Positions 49,002 to 58,237 are shown, counted from the first letter of the stretch. The stretch is 64,000 nt of DNA from Azoarcus olearius (GCF_001682385.1 NZ_CP016210.1:3720001-3784000); one strand, 5' to 3'. Notes: generated from the sequence alone by a model not told the origin. Numbers and translations are program-made.

Positions 49002-52000
49002 CTAGTCCATGACAATCATCGAGCGATCATCGCCCGTACCACGACGGCGCCACATCTCGAAGTAGAGAGCCTCCAGATTCCGGCTAAACCGTTCGGTATC
49101 AAAAAGTGCCGACCTTCGACCCTCTGCAAGCAGATACTGCTTGATGCTCCGGAGACGCTCTCGGTCAGAGTAGAGACAGGTGGCGATCCGGACAAATGCC
49201 CGCTCGTCGTCAGCTATCAATTCGGGAAGTCCAACGGCCGCCACGAGGCTTGCGCCCACCCGACTGGCAAACGTGTCGCCGGGCAGCGTTACGATCGGCA
49301 CACCGGCCCAGAGCGCATCGCTGCCGGTTGTGTGCGAGGCATACGGAAAACTATCCAAGGCCGCATCGGCGAGCGCCAAACGCCCAACATGATCCTCCCA
49401 GCCGACGCCAGGAGCGAAAATCAGACGCTCGCTCGCGACACCCCGGGCCTCAAACTCTCGCGTCAGATTGTTGCGTGCCTCCGGACCGTGATCGAGCAAC
49501 CACAAGACCGCATCCGGTGCGGCGACAAGCACCGCAGCCCAGAGGTCGGCCACTTGCGGATTGATCTTGTAGAACTGATTGAACGAGCAGTACACGAACC
49601 CAGTCTCTGGCAATCCGGCAGCCGCGCGCGTCAGCACGCTGCCATTTCCTCGCATTCGGTCATTCGGTTGATAGCTTGCGGGCAGCAATGCCAGCGTTTC
49701 GCAGAACTGTTCGGCATTCTGCGGAGGGGTCACCCACGCATCGCCAATGATGTAATCCGCAAGCGCAGACGAGCCTAAAGTGCCCGGGAATCCCAGCCAA
49801 TTCACTTGAATCGGGGCGGCCCGATAAGCCAGCACACGGGTGCGCGAATCGTGCGTCCAACCCTTGAGGTCGACGAGGATATCGATCCGGTCGTCTTGAA
49901 TCTGCTGCGCCGTCTGGCGGATATCCAGATCGCTTACATCCCGGAATACGTCAAACGCACCACGCACTCGACGACACATGTCGGAGCCGTCGTCCGGACC
50001 GGACGAATAAGCAAAAACCTCCATGCGCGTCCGATCGTGCTGCTCCATCACGCCCACGACAAGGCTGCTGGTCGCATGCGCGTGGAAATCGCACGAGAGA
50101 TAGCCGACCCTCAGCCGTCCGCCCGGGTTCGGCGTCGAAGCGCCAGGTCTCGACAAGGACTGGAGCCCCATGCAATTCGCTGCAGCAAGAGCCTCGGTTG
50201 CACGTCGAATACTGACGCCGTCCAATCCGGGGATTGAAAGCAGGGGGAAGACATGGAGGACAGGCGCAGGATCGACTGCCAGCGCTGACTTCAACAGCGG
50301 AATTTCGCGATCCAGAAAACGCCAGTTCGCACAGTAAAGGTCTGCGTGAATCGCGTTCTGAAGCGCCTCTGGAGAACTGTCCAGATCATGCGCCGCACGA
50401 AAGGCGGCGGCGGCCTCGCCATAACGCCGCAGCCCCCGCAATGCAGCACCGAGGCCAAACCACGCTTCGGCATCGTGGCGATCAATGGCTACAACGCGTT
50501 CGAAGAGTTCCCGTGCCGCGTCGTCGGCACCCGCAGCGAGCGTGACCTGAGCAAGTTCGCGGAGGCTCGGCACATGCGAGATATCAATAGCGAGCGCGGC
50601 ATGCAGGTGCTCCGCGGCGGCCCCCAGATCATCGGCCTGCCGCAGCAAACGGGCCAGATTGACGCGCAATTGTAGATCCTGTGGCGCCAGGCTTACGGCG
50701 CGCTCGAACTGCGCCCGACACTCATCGAGACAACCCGCGTTCCAAGCAGCAAACGCTAGCGCCTGCACGGTTTCGAGATCGTCCGGCATGCTGCTCACAG
50801 CGGCGCGAAGCGACTCCAACGCAGCGGGTACATCATCCAGCGCGAGCAACGCCTGCCCCAGCAGACCATGAGCCTCGCCGGCAGAGGGATCCGCGGCGAG
50901 CAGTTCCCGCGCGGCCGCAGCAGCAACATCCCAAACGCCGTTCCTGACCCAAGACCTGATCCGTTCGATCTGTCGACTCCTGGACATCGGCACTGGATCA
51001 CCGACCACTGCGGGATCAGGGTCCACCATCTCTATGGGCGCGCTATTTCCTGTGCGATGTCGATCGCACATTTCAAAAAACAGCCCTTCGAGATTGCGGG
51101 TGAAACGCGCCGAATCGTACAGCGCTGAACGCCTGCCCTCCCCCCGTAGGTATTGCTTTATCCGCTCAAGCCGGCCTCTTTCCTGCGCCAGACTCGTTGC
51201 GATCTGCACAAATGCGTCAGGAGTATCCGCGATGAGTTCGGGCAACCCAACCGCCGTTAGGAGGCTGGCACCGACCCGACTGGCAAATGTTTCGCCGGGT
51301 AAGGTCACCAGCGGAACGCCGAGCCAAAGCGCATCGCTGCCCGTGGTGTGCGAGTTGTACGGGAATACGTCCAGCGCTACGTCGGCTACTCCGGTCCGCG
51401 CGGCATGAAACTCCCAATTTGCCCAAGGGGCAAAAAATATCCGTCGAGGATCAACTCCGCGCGCTTCAAATTCGCACCGAATGTTGTCGGACACCTCGTC
51501 GGTGGCCAGGAGGAGCCATAAAACACTGCCGGGGACGGCCCTCAACACTTCGCTCCACAGATCTGCGACGGCCGGATTGATCTTGTACGACTGATTCAGT
51601 GAGCAGAAAACGAACGCGTCTTCCGGCAAGCCGGCATCGCTGCGGGATATCGGTGCGCAGACACTGCGACGATCGTCGTTTGGTTGATAGCTGTGGGGCA
51701 GCAGCGCGAGCTTCTCGCTGTAGTCGTTGGCGTGTTCGACCGGCGTCACCCACCTATCACCGATGACGTAATCGGCCAGGTAAGGGGCGCCCAGCGTACC
51801 CGGATAGCCGAGCCAACTTACCTGTATGGGTGCCGGACGCCACGCTAGAACGCGGGTACGGCTCGCGGAAGTCCAGCCTTTCAGGTCCACGAGAATATCG
51901 ATGCCGTCATCCCGGATGCGGCGAGCCGTCTGCTCCATGTCCAGATCCGTTACGTCACGGAAGACATCGAAAGCACCTCGTATGCGTCGACACAACGTGG

Positions 52001-55000
52001 AGTCGTCTTCCGGACCATGGGAGTACCCGAAAACCTCCACCCGGCTTCGGTCGTGATGCTCGATGACGCCTGCCAGTAGCAGCGCCGTGGCATGGCCGTG
52101 GAAGTCGCATGAAAGATACCCGACACGCAACCGCCTCCCGGAGGGAGGTAGAACGGCTGCAGGCGGCGCCGGAAGCGGTTCGATGCCCCCACAGAACTCG
52201 GCCACCTTGGCCTCGGAGGCGCGGAACAACTCCGCCCTGCTGACACCGGGCATGGATAGCAACGGAAAGAGTTCCACGGCCGGCGGACGTGGCGCCGCGA
52301 GCGCGGCGCGAATCGTGGAGATCGCGCTAGCCAGTTTGTCCCACTTGGCGGCGTACAACTCCAGATGAACGGCGCCTACAAGGGAATTCGTCTCGCCGGT
52401 AGCCTGGTAGGCGTGCCGGAACGCGTCCGCGCCGGCACCGTAGCGCTTCAGGTGCCGCAGTACCGTTCCCAGGCCAACCTGGACACCCGGGTCGTCGGGC
52501 TTCAACCCTTCCAGTTGCTGGAACAGACCAAGCGCATCGGCGACCCGCCCCCTGTCGCGCTCCAGATACGCCAGTTCCTTCAAGGCATCGAACTGCTCGG
52601 GTTCGCCTTCGAGCACGGCCTTCAACAAGTGCTCCGCATCCCCGACCCGCCCCAGCTCCCTGAGCGCGTGTGCCAAAGACACCCGGAACTTCGAATTGGC
52701 GGGGGCGAGTTCGACCGCCCTTTCAAAATGACGACGCGCCGTATCCTTGCGCCCGCGATGAAACTCGACCACCCCCAGGTTGAAGACCGCCAGTTCATCG
52801 CCCGGAGCAGCCGCAACCGCAGAAGCGAGAAGCGTCCGAGCCTCAGCCCATTGCTCCTGCTTCAGCAATGCAACACCCAACACGCGTTGTGCCCGCGCGT
52901 CGGCGGGATGCGATTCGAGATACCTGCGCGCCCCCTCGACGACCTCAGCCACCCGGCCCTCTCGGTACGCATCCTCCAGCCCCGCCAGAATACGGCTGCG
53001 TTCTCCGTCGTCACTGACGTCCGCGGTCGCGCCCGTCCGGGGCGCCCCCGCCGCCGGGTCGGCCAGGACACGGCTTCTGTCGTCCGCCTCGTGACCACCC
53101 GCCATCGCGAAGAACAGGTTTTCCAGATCGCGGGTAAAGCCTGCCGTGTCGAACAACGGGGAGCGTCGCCCCGCTCCGAGCAGATACGACTTCACCGTCC
53201 GAAGGTAAGCGCGATCCTCGTAAAGCCGGAGCGCCTTGCGCACGAAATCGTCACCGCTCTGCGCAATGAGTTCGGGCAAGCCAACAGCAGCAAGGAGGCT
53301 GGCACCTACCCGACTGGCAAACATGTCACCCGGCAAGGTCACCATCGGCACCCCCACCCACAGGGCGTCACTCCCCGTGGTATGCGACGCGTAAGGAAAG
53401 GTGTCCAGAGCAAGATCGGCCAGGGACAGACGGCTGAGATGGTCCGCAGCCGCGACACGCGGAGCAAAAATCAAGCGGTCGGCGGAAACGCCCCGTGCCG
53501 AGAACTCTCGCTGCAGGTTCTCCCGCACGTCCTCGCCATGCTCCAGCAACCACAAGACACTGTCGGGTGCCGATCTCAGCACGCTCGCCCAAAGGTCCGC
53601 CACGCCCGGATTGATCTTGTAGGTCTGATTGAACGAACAGAAGACGAAAGCCCCTTCGGGCAGTCCGACGGCGCTTCGTGTTGTAGCCGGCCCGACGGCA
53701 CGTCGATCGTCGTTCGGTTGGTAGCAATTGGGCAGGATGGCCAACGTCTCGACGTATTGCGCGGCGTGGTCGACAGGCGTGACCCACGGGTCTCCGATCA
53801 CGTAATCCGCCAGAGTCCGGCTACCGATCGTACCCGGATAGCCCAGCCAGTTTACCTGTATGGGCGCAGGCCTCCACGCCAACGCCCGAGTTCTGCTGTC
53901 ATGCGTCCACCCCTTCAGGTCAACGAGGATGTCGATCTCGTCGTCCCGGATCTGTTGGGCGGTCTGCTGTAGGTCGAGCGAACCGACATCGCGGAAGACA
54001 TCAAACGCCCCCCGGATGCGCCGCGTCATTTCGCTGCCGTCGTCGGGACCATGGGAGTACCCGAAAACCCAGACGCGGTCGCGGTCGTGCTGTTCGATTA
54101 CACCGACGAGCAGATGGCTGGTGGCGTGATTATGAAAATCGCAGGACAGATAACCGATCCGCAAGGGGCGCTTGCCCTCCTCCCACTGCAACGACACTTC
54201 GTCCAACGGCTTCACGCCGGAACAACTTGACTCCGCCAGCGCAACAACCCCGTTTCTCACGGCATCGGGAGGCAGGCCCGGCAAGCCAAGCAACGCAAAC
54301 GAACCGCCAACCCGCCCTGCCACCAGTTCATCCACCAGGATTTCGATATCGGAAGCAAGCCGGGACCAGTCAGCCGAATGCAGATTGTCGTAGGTCGCCC
54401 TGAGCAGTGACTGCGACGAGGCCCCCAGTTCGTAGGCCCGACGGAAAGCCACTCCCGCTTCGCGGTAACGCTTCAACTGGTGCAGGGTCGAACCCAGGTC
54501 GTGCCAGACTTCGGCATTCGACGGCATCTCCGCCAGAACGCGCTCGAACAGTTCGCGGGCCCCTTCCTGCGCGCCGGCGTCCTGCGAAACACGCCCAAGC
54601 TCGATCAGGCATCCGGCATGATCCTGCTTCACGCTCAACCCGGCATGCAGTTGCTCGGCCGCTCCGCCCAGATCGCCCCCATCGCGGAGGAACCGTGCAA
54701 ACGCCTGCCGGAGGTCCGGGTCGCGCGGGGCAAGCTCGACGGCCAGCCGGAACTGGTACGAAGCGCCGCCCCTGTCGTGCAGATCCCATGCAGCCACGCC
54801 GAGGTTCAACGCCACCTCAGCGTCCCGCGTCAGTTTACGGGCCGCCTCCTTCAGGAACGGCAGCGCGTCCCCAGGCCGCTTCTGCGCCACCAGACAGGCG
54901 CCCAGCACCTTGTTGCCGTACGGATTGCCCGGATTACGACGCAGAAACTCCCGTGCTGCAGTTTCAGCATCGACGAACCGGCCCGTCTCGAACAACCGGA

Positions 55001-55067
55001 CAATTTGCGCAAAGTCGCGCTCCAACGCGCTGGCCGATGCGCCGCGCCGTCCCCTGCTTGCAACCAT
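49002..55067 (-). CDS. Triple-module TPR-SPINDLY O-GlcNAc-transferase-like protein (GT41), 2021 residues
   Basis: Three tandem copies of a whole TPR plus GT41 glycosyltransferase unit in one chain, roughly residues 1-690, 690-1355 and 1355-2021. Each has several TPRs, then GYLSCDFHxHAT (about residues 304, 982 and 1654), FDVFRDV, DILVDLKGWT, PIQVxWLGxPGT, SYQPND or CYQPND, NQxYKINP (about 483, 1161 and 1833) and HTTGSDALWxGVP. The Lys of YKINP, equal to the UDP-contacting Lys842 of human OGT, and the first His of the DFHxHAT motif are kept in all three, so none looks dead; copies 2 and 3 lack the second His of NHATSH. Likely a cytoplasmic glycosyltransferase. AAGGA lies 6 bases before the ATG. 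It starts 59 bases after the ABC ATPase gene, so it probably belongs to the pilin operon. Confidence 0.9.
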   Translation of the reverse strand: MVASRGRRGASASALERDFAQIVRLFETGRFVDAETAAREFLRRNPGNPYGNKVLGACLVAQKRPGDALPFLKEAARKLTRDAEVALNLGVAAWDLHDRGGASYQFRLAVELAPRDPDLRQAFARFLRDGGDLGGAAEQLHAGLSVKQDHAGCLIELGRVSQDAGAQEGARELFERVLAEMPSNAEVWHDLGSTLHQLKRYREAGVAFRRAYELGASSQSLLRATYDNLHSADWSRLASDIEILVDELVAGRVGGSFALLGLPGLPPDAVRNGVVALAESSCSGVKPLDEVSLQWEEGKRPLRIGYLSCDFHNHATSHLLVGVIEQHDRDRVWVFGYSHGPDDGSEMTRRIRGAFDVFRDVGSLDLQQTAQQIRDDEIDILVDLKGWTHDSRTRALAWRPAPIQVNWLGYPGTIGSRTLADYVIGDPWVTPVDHAAQYVETLAILPNCYQPNDDRRAVGPATTRSAVGLPEGAFVFCSFNQTYKINPGVADLWASVLRSAPDSVLWLLEHGEDVRENLQREFSARGVSADRLIFAPRVAAADHLSRLSLADLALDTFPYASHTTGSDALWVGVPMVTLPGDMFASRVGASLLAAVGLPELIAQSGDDFVRKALRLYEDRAYLRTVKSYLLGAGRRSPLFDTAGFTRDLENLFFAMAGGHEADDRSRVLADPAAGAPRTGATADVSDDGERSRILAGLEDAYREGRVAEVVEGARRYLESHPADARAQRVLGVALLKQEQWAEARTLLASAVAAAPGDELAVFNLGVVEFHRGRKDTARRHFERAVELAPANSKFRVSLAHALRELGRVGDAEHLLKAVLEGEPEQFDALKELAYLERDRGRVADALGLFQQLEGLKPDDPGVQVGLGTVLRHLKRYGAGADAFRHAYQATGETNSLVGAVHLELYAAKWDKLASAISTIRAALAAPRPPAVELFPLLSMPGVSRAELFRASEAKVAEFCGGIEPLPAPPAAVLPPSGRRLRVGYLSCDFHGHATALLLAGVIEHHDRSRVEVFGYSHGPEDDSTLCRRIRGAFDVFRDVTDLDMEQTARRIRDDGIDILVDLKGWTSASRTRVLAWRPAPIQVSWLGYPGTLGAPYLADYVIGDRWVTPVEHANDYSEKLALLPHSYQPNDDRRSVCAPISRSDAGLPEDAFVFCSLNQSYKINPAVADLWSEVLRAVPGSVLWLLLATDEVSDNIRCEFEARGVDPRRIFFAPWANWEFHAARTGVADVALDVFPYNSHTTGSDALWLGVPLVTLPGETFASRVGASLLTAVGLPELIADTPDAFVQIATSLAQERGRLERIKQYLRGEGRRSALYDSARFTRNLEGLFFEMCDRHRTGNSAPIEMVDPDPAVVGDPVPMSRSRQIERIRSWVRNGVWDVAAAAARELLAADPSAGEAHGLLGQALLALDDVPAALESLRAAVSSMPDDLETVQALAFAAWNAGCLDECRAQFERAVSLAPQDLQLRVNLARLLRQADDLGAAAEHLHAALAIDISHVPSLRELAQVTLAAGADDAARELFERVVAIDRHDAEAWFGLGAALRGLRRYGEAAAAFRAAHDLDSSPEALQNAIHADLYCANWRFLDREIPLLKSALAVDPAPVLHVFPLLSIPGLDGVSIRRATEALAAANCMGLQSLSRPGASTPNPGGRLRVGYLSCDFHAHATSSLVVGVMEQHDRTRMEVFAYSSGPDDGSDMCRRVRGAFDVFRDVSDLDIRQTAQQIQDDRIDILVDLKGWTHDSRTRVLAYRAAPIQVNWLGFPGTLGSSALADYIIGDAWVTPPQNAEQFCETLALLPASYQPNDRMRGNGSVLTRAAAGLPETGFVYCSFNQFYKINPQVADLWAAVLVAAPDAVLWLLDHGPEARNNLTREFEARGVASERLIFAPGVGWEDHVGRLALADAALDSFPYASHTTGSDALWAGVPIVTLPGDTFASRVGASLVAAVGLPELIADDERAFVRIATCLYSDRERLRSIKQYLLAEGRRSALFDTERFSRNLEALYFEMWRRRGTGDDRSMIVMD

Positions 55068-55126
55068 GTAGATCCTTGCGAATTTGAATCGCCCGGAGAC
55101 GGTAGCATCCGGGCGGGGCGAGACGA

Positions 55127-56029
55127 TCAGTTCGAATACTGCTTCACGACGTCCAGGAAGAGGCGCTCCAGGGACATGGCCGGCTTCACCTCGATCAGGC
55201 TGTGCCCGGCCGACCTAAGCGCGTCGAGCAGCGCCCACAACTCGGCGGGCTTCACTTCCGCCCACCACCGCTCGCCAACGTCCGCAACCATGCCTTCCAC
55301 CGGCGCCGCACCCAGCGAACGTACCAACACGGCGCTCGAGCGCGCGAAAACGTCGGCCGGATGCTGAACGCTTTGCAGTACGCCCTGGTGGATGAGCCCG
55401 AACCGGTCGGCCAGACGTTCCACGTCGTGGAGCACGTGGGACGAGAAGAATACCGTCCCGCCCTTCATGCGGTAATCGAGCAGGATGTCGACGACGTCGC
55501 GGCGCCCCAGTGGGTCGAGGCCGGACAAAGGCTCGTCGAGAATGAGCAAACGTGGTTCGCAAGCAAGCGCATGCGCGAGCGCCACGCGCTGCAGCATCCC
55601 CTTGGAAAATCCGCGGACTTGACGGTTTGCAACCTGGGCCAGCCCGAAGCGCTCCAGCCACCGCATGCAGTGGGCATTCAACTCCGACCGCTGACGGTGC
55701 CCATGGGTGAGAACACCCATGCGGACGATCTCAAGCGGAGTCAGATAGTCGTACAGCCATGGGTTCTCGGGCACGTAGCCAAGACCGATGCGACTGCGAT
55801 GGTCCGCAACGTCCACGCCGAACAGCTTTGCCACGCCGCCATCGTGACGCAACGCCCCGGTCAGGATCTTGATCGTCGTGCTCTTGCCCGCGCCGTTCTG
55901 GCCCACGAAACCGAACGCCTCACCTTGCTCGACGGTGAGGCTGACATCGGCAAGCGCGGTGACGGGTTGCCGACGCCAGCCGGGATAGAAGCGCTTGCTC
56001 AAGCCGCTCAGTTCGATTGCCGCGCTCAA
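55127..56029 (-). CDS. ABC transporter ATP-binding protein, PilH-like position
   Basis: A 300-residue ABC ATPase. Walker A GFVGQNGAGKSTTIKILTG is near residue 40, the signature VRGFSKGMLQRVALAHALA near 142, Walker B RLLILDEPLSGLDP and switch His in FFSSHVLHDVERLAD. A C-terminal 80-residue extension may contact the permease. The start is a TTG at 56029, supported by AAGGGG six bases upstream and by lying 1 base after the preceding stop; frames further upstream overlap that gene. With the permease at 56868 it forms an ABC-2 type exporter. Its place behind pilA recalls pilH of Myxococcus xanthus, an ABC ATPase needed for pilus formation. Confidence 0.88.
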   Translation of the reverse strand: MSAAIELSGLSKRFYPGWRRQPVTALADVSLTVEQGEAFGFVGQNGAGKSTTIKILTGALRHDGGVAKLFGVDVADHRSRIGLGYVPENPWLYDYLTPLEIVRMGVLTHGHRQRSELNAHCMRWLERFGLAQVANRQVRGFSKGMLQRVALAHALACEPRLLILDEPLSGLDPLGRRDVVDILLDYRMKGGTVFFSSHVLHDVERLADRFGLIHQGVLQSVQHPADVFARSSAVLVRSLGAAPVEGMVADVGERWWAEVKPAELWALLDALRSAGHSLIEVKPAMSLERLFLDVVKQYSN

Positions 56030-56030
56030 C

Positions 56031-56858
56031 TCATGCCCCTTGCTTACGCTCGATGACCGAGATATTACCTTCGGGCGACAGCCGGAAGCTCCCGCCGAAC
56101 GGATCGCGCGGCAGTTCCGGGAGATATTGATGGCGAACCAGGGCATCGAGATCCGGCGGGCTTCCCCCGCGCGTTCGACGCCACTCTGCCAATGCCGCCT
56201 CCAGCCTGGAGATCGCTTCCAGCCGGCCCGCCCGACGCTCCAGATAGGCAGCAAAGGCCGGGTTGCGCGTCTGGCTCGCCATGATCCTCAAAACCTCGGC
56301 AGCGTTTGCGCCCTCTGCCTTCTCGTACCAGCGCGCAGCCAGAACCTCGAACGCCAGCCGGGACTGCTCGTCCTGCAGTTTCGGCGCCGCCGTCCTCAGT
56401 GTATCGACCGCCCCCAGGGGGTCGTTCTGGAACTGCCGCTGATTAAATGCATACAGAAAGGGAGGCAGAAAATCCCGGGGCCGCAGCGCCATTGCCCTGC
56501 GTAACACGTACTGCGCCTCGCTCACCCGCCCGGCCCACGGCAAGATGGCCGCGGCGACGTAGTAATTGTCTTCATGCCCCGGATTCAGCAGTGCTGCATC
56601 GGCATGCAAACGGGCGAGAATCTCGTAGACCTCGGGTGAGAACGGCCCCGGCCCGATCATGAAGGTGCGGAACACGTCCACATTGGCGGCCAGATAACGA
56701 TCGCCGGCTGCAGCCACCAGTTGCGCAACCGGCGGGAGGTAAACAGCAAGATCGTCGGCGCCGCGCCGCCGGACCTGCTCGGAAAGCAGGCTGACCGACG
56801 CCCAATAGCCTAGGCCTGCCAGCAGGACAAGTACCGAAAGCGGCCGCCCGAAACGCAC
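56031..56858 (-). CDS. Membrane-anchored helical-repeat protein in the pilin operon
   Basis: Not assigned to a named family. 275 residues: one N-terminal membrane segment (PLSVLVLLAGLGYWASVSLL, about residues 5-24), then a helical body that reads like degenerate TPRs (NYYVAAAILPWAGRVSEAQ, VLRRAMALRPRDFLP). The end, LVRHQYLPELPRDPFGGSF, is strikingly like the C-terminal strand region of GspG-type pseudopilins, where this segment sits near the calcium site. It lies between the two ABC transporter genes, 9 bases after the permease and 1 base before the ATPase, so it likely works with them, as PilG does with PilHI in Myxococcus. Periplasmic location is inferred. Confidence 0.65.
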   Translation of the reverse strand: MRFGRPLSVLVLLAGLGYWASVSLLSEQVRRRGADDLAVYLPPVAQLVAAAGDRYLAANVDVFRTFMIGPGPFSPEVYEILARLHADAALLNPGHEDNYYVAAAILPWAGRVSEAQYVLRRAMALRPRDFLPPFLYAFNQRQFQNDPLGAVDTLRTAAPKLQDEQSRLAFEVLAARWYEKAEGANAAEVLRIMASQTRNPAFAAYLERRAGRLEAISRLEAALAEWRRTRGGSPPDLDALVRHQYLPELPRDPFGGSFRLSPEGNISVIERKQGA

Positions 56859-56867
56859 AGCGGGGCC

Positions 56868-57671
56868 TCAGACGAATTGGCGACGGTTGAACGCGAGCGT
56901 GGCCGCCACCAAGAGCAAAGCGCAATAACACACCGCCATCAACGCGGCAGGAAATACCACGGCGTCGGCGGGTGCAGCGCCATACAGGGGCCACAGACGC
57001 CAGTCGAGACGGTCGAGATCAGGAAGAAGCCAGCGGATCGCTCCCACGAGCGGGCCGAATCTGCTTGTCAGTTCAACGTCGCCATCTGCACCGCGGCCGA
57101 GGTAATCCAGCACGGGACCGAGCATGCGGCCGGCAATGGCAAAACACGCGCCCACAGCCAGGGGCAGCACGCTGCTCGTGGCAACCGACGCCACCGCCAG
57201 CGTGAATGCGGCGACAACCGCGACATCGACGAGATAGCCGAGCAAGGTCGCCCAATAGGGCCAGCCCAATTGCAGTTCATGAGGGTAGCCGTAACCCCAG
57301 GCCGACAGCCCGACCACGGCCAGCAAGGACAGCCCCAGCACCAGCGTGGCGGCGGCGGCGAGCATCAGGATGCCGAGATAGCGCCCGAGCAGGTAGGTAG
57401 CGCGGGGAATCGGGTAGGCCAGCACGAAAAATACCGTCCGGCGTTCGAGTTCCTTGCCCACGAGTTCCTGAACCCAGACCAGGACGAGAAAGGTGAGACT
57501 CAGGCGGACGCCGGACAAACCGACGTCAAGGGCGACAGACTGCGGCTGTCGCGCCGAAAAGGCTGCGGCAAGCCATGCTGCCGCCAACAACAGCAGTGCA
57601 AAAACAAAAACCGCGTGGAAACTCCGGCCGCGAAGGCCGGATTTCCACGCGGTAAGGGCGTGCAGCAGCAT
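56868..57671 (-). CDS. ABC-2 type transporter permease
   Basis: A 267-residue membrane protein with about six hydrophobic segments, the membrane half of the exporter with the ATPase at 55127. It resembles ABC-2 permeases of the NosY/Gld type: an opening helix AVFVFALLLLAAAWLAAAF, the cytoplasmic ELVGKELERRTVFFVLAYPI (about residues 70-89) that would contact the ATPase, then PRATYLLGRYLGILML. Substrate unknown. ATG 57671 is chosen over a TTG one codon earlier; it lies 3 bases after the stop of the secreted pilin partner, showing tight linkage to pilA. Confidence 0.85.
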   Translation of the reverse strand: MLLHALTAWKSGLRGRSFHAVFVFALLLLAAAWLAAAFSARQPQSVALDVGLSGVRLSLTFLVLVWVQELVGKELERRTVFFVLAYPIPRATYLLGRYLGILMLAAAATLVLGLSLLAVVGLSAWGYGYPHELQLGWPYWATLLGYLVDVAVVAAFTLAVASVATSSVLPLAVGACFAIAGRMLGPVLDYLGRGADGDVELTSRFGPLVGAIRWLLPDLDRLDWRLWPLYGAAPADAVVFPAALMAVCYCALLLVAATLAFNRRQFV

Positions 57672-57674
57672 CAA

Positions 57675-58037
57675 TCAGCTGCAGGTAATCGCGTTGGTCG
57701 TCGCGTCTAGCGTGCCACTCACGGCGGTGCACTGCGAGTTGGAATCGAGCGTGCAGGTCGTATCCACGCCGATGCCGCCGCCCGCGGTGGTGCCCTTGAA
57801 GTTGTTCTTGCCCTTCTTGGAGTTGGCACACACGCCAGCGCCAGTAGCGGTCTGGGTGAAGTCGAGCTGGACGTTTGCCGAGCATTTCGGAGTGAACGTC
57901 ACACGGACAAAGGCGCTGCCGTCCGTAGCACCGTCAATCGTCGCACCGTTGGCGGCAACACCCGTGCAGATAGAAGCAGCAGCGGCCGAACCCGAAACGG
58001 CCACCAGGGCCAGAGCAGCAAGAATTCGCTTATCCAT
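57675..58037 (-). CDS. Secreted six-cysteine partner of the short pilin
   Basis: A 120-residue exported protein with a Sec signal (ILAALALVAVSGSAAAAS, cut likely near residue 21). The mature part of about 100 residues contains six Cys (in SICTG, PKCSA, GVCAN, TTCTL, SQCTA and ITCS), enough for three disulfides, and is rich in Thr, Ser, Gly and Asn like the globular head of a pilin. It begins 17 bases after the short pilA with AAGGGGAAGAAA before the ATG. The size and place suggest the missing pilin head or a pilin chaperone; split pilins of this sort occur in Geobacter, and a downstream partner of a short PilA is, from memory, described in Azoarcus sp. BH72. Function is inference. Confidence 0.7.
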   Translation of the reverse strand: MDKRILAALALVAVSGSAAAASICTGVAANGATIDGATDGSAFVRVTFTPKCSANVQLDFTQTATGAGVCANSKKGKNNFKGTTAGGGIGVDTTCTLDSNSQCTAVSGTLDATTNAITCS

Positions 58038-58054
58038 TTTCTTCCCCTTGTCTA

Positions 58055-58237
58055 TTACTCGTTGGAGTTGGCAACCGATTGGGTCAGGATGTTGCGGCCA
58101 TCCGACTGCGCCGCCTTGTCCTCGCCCTTCTTGGTGTACTCGCTGAACTGGGGAATGGCGATGGCCGCCAGGATGCCGATGATCGCGACGACGATCATCA
58201 GCTCGATCAGGGTGAAGCCCTTTTGCAGTTTCTTCAT
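58055..58237 (-). CDS. pilA: Short type IV prepilin PilA
   Basis: A type IV pilin of only 60 residues. The leader MKKLQKG is cut by prepilin peptidase before Phe1, leaving 53 residues: [20 protein letters not shown], Glu5 included, forms the transmembrane/assembly helix; the rest ([18 protein letters not shown] and a 17-residue tail) ends without the beta-sheet head of ordinary pilins. There is no frameshift sign: the stop is clean and the next gene has its own signal and ribosome site, so this is a naturally short pilin. GGAGA precedes ATG 58237. Controlled by a sigma-54 promoter with upstream sites for PilR. Confidence 0.92.
   Translation of the reverse strand: MKKLQKGFTLIELMIVVAIIGILAAIAIPQFSEYTKKGEDKAAQSDGRNILTQSVANSNE

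Noticed and set aside
58055-58237. Electrically conductive e-pilin
   Set aside because: Length resembles Geobacter PilA, but the mature protein has only three aromatic residues (Phe1, Phe24, Tyr27), far fewer than conductive examples.
58055-58237. Frameshifted or truncated pilA pseudogene
   Set aside because: Clean start, stop and ribosome site, a sigma-54 promoter, and a following gene with its own signal peptide argue for a genuine short pilin.
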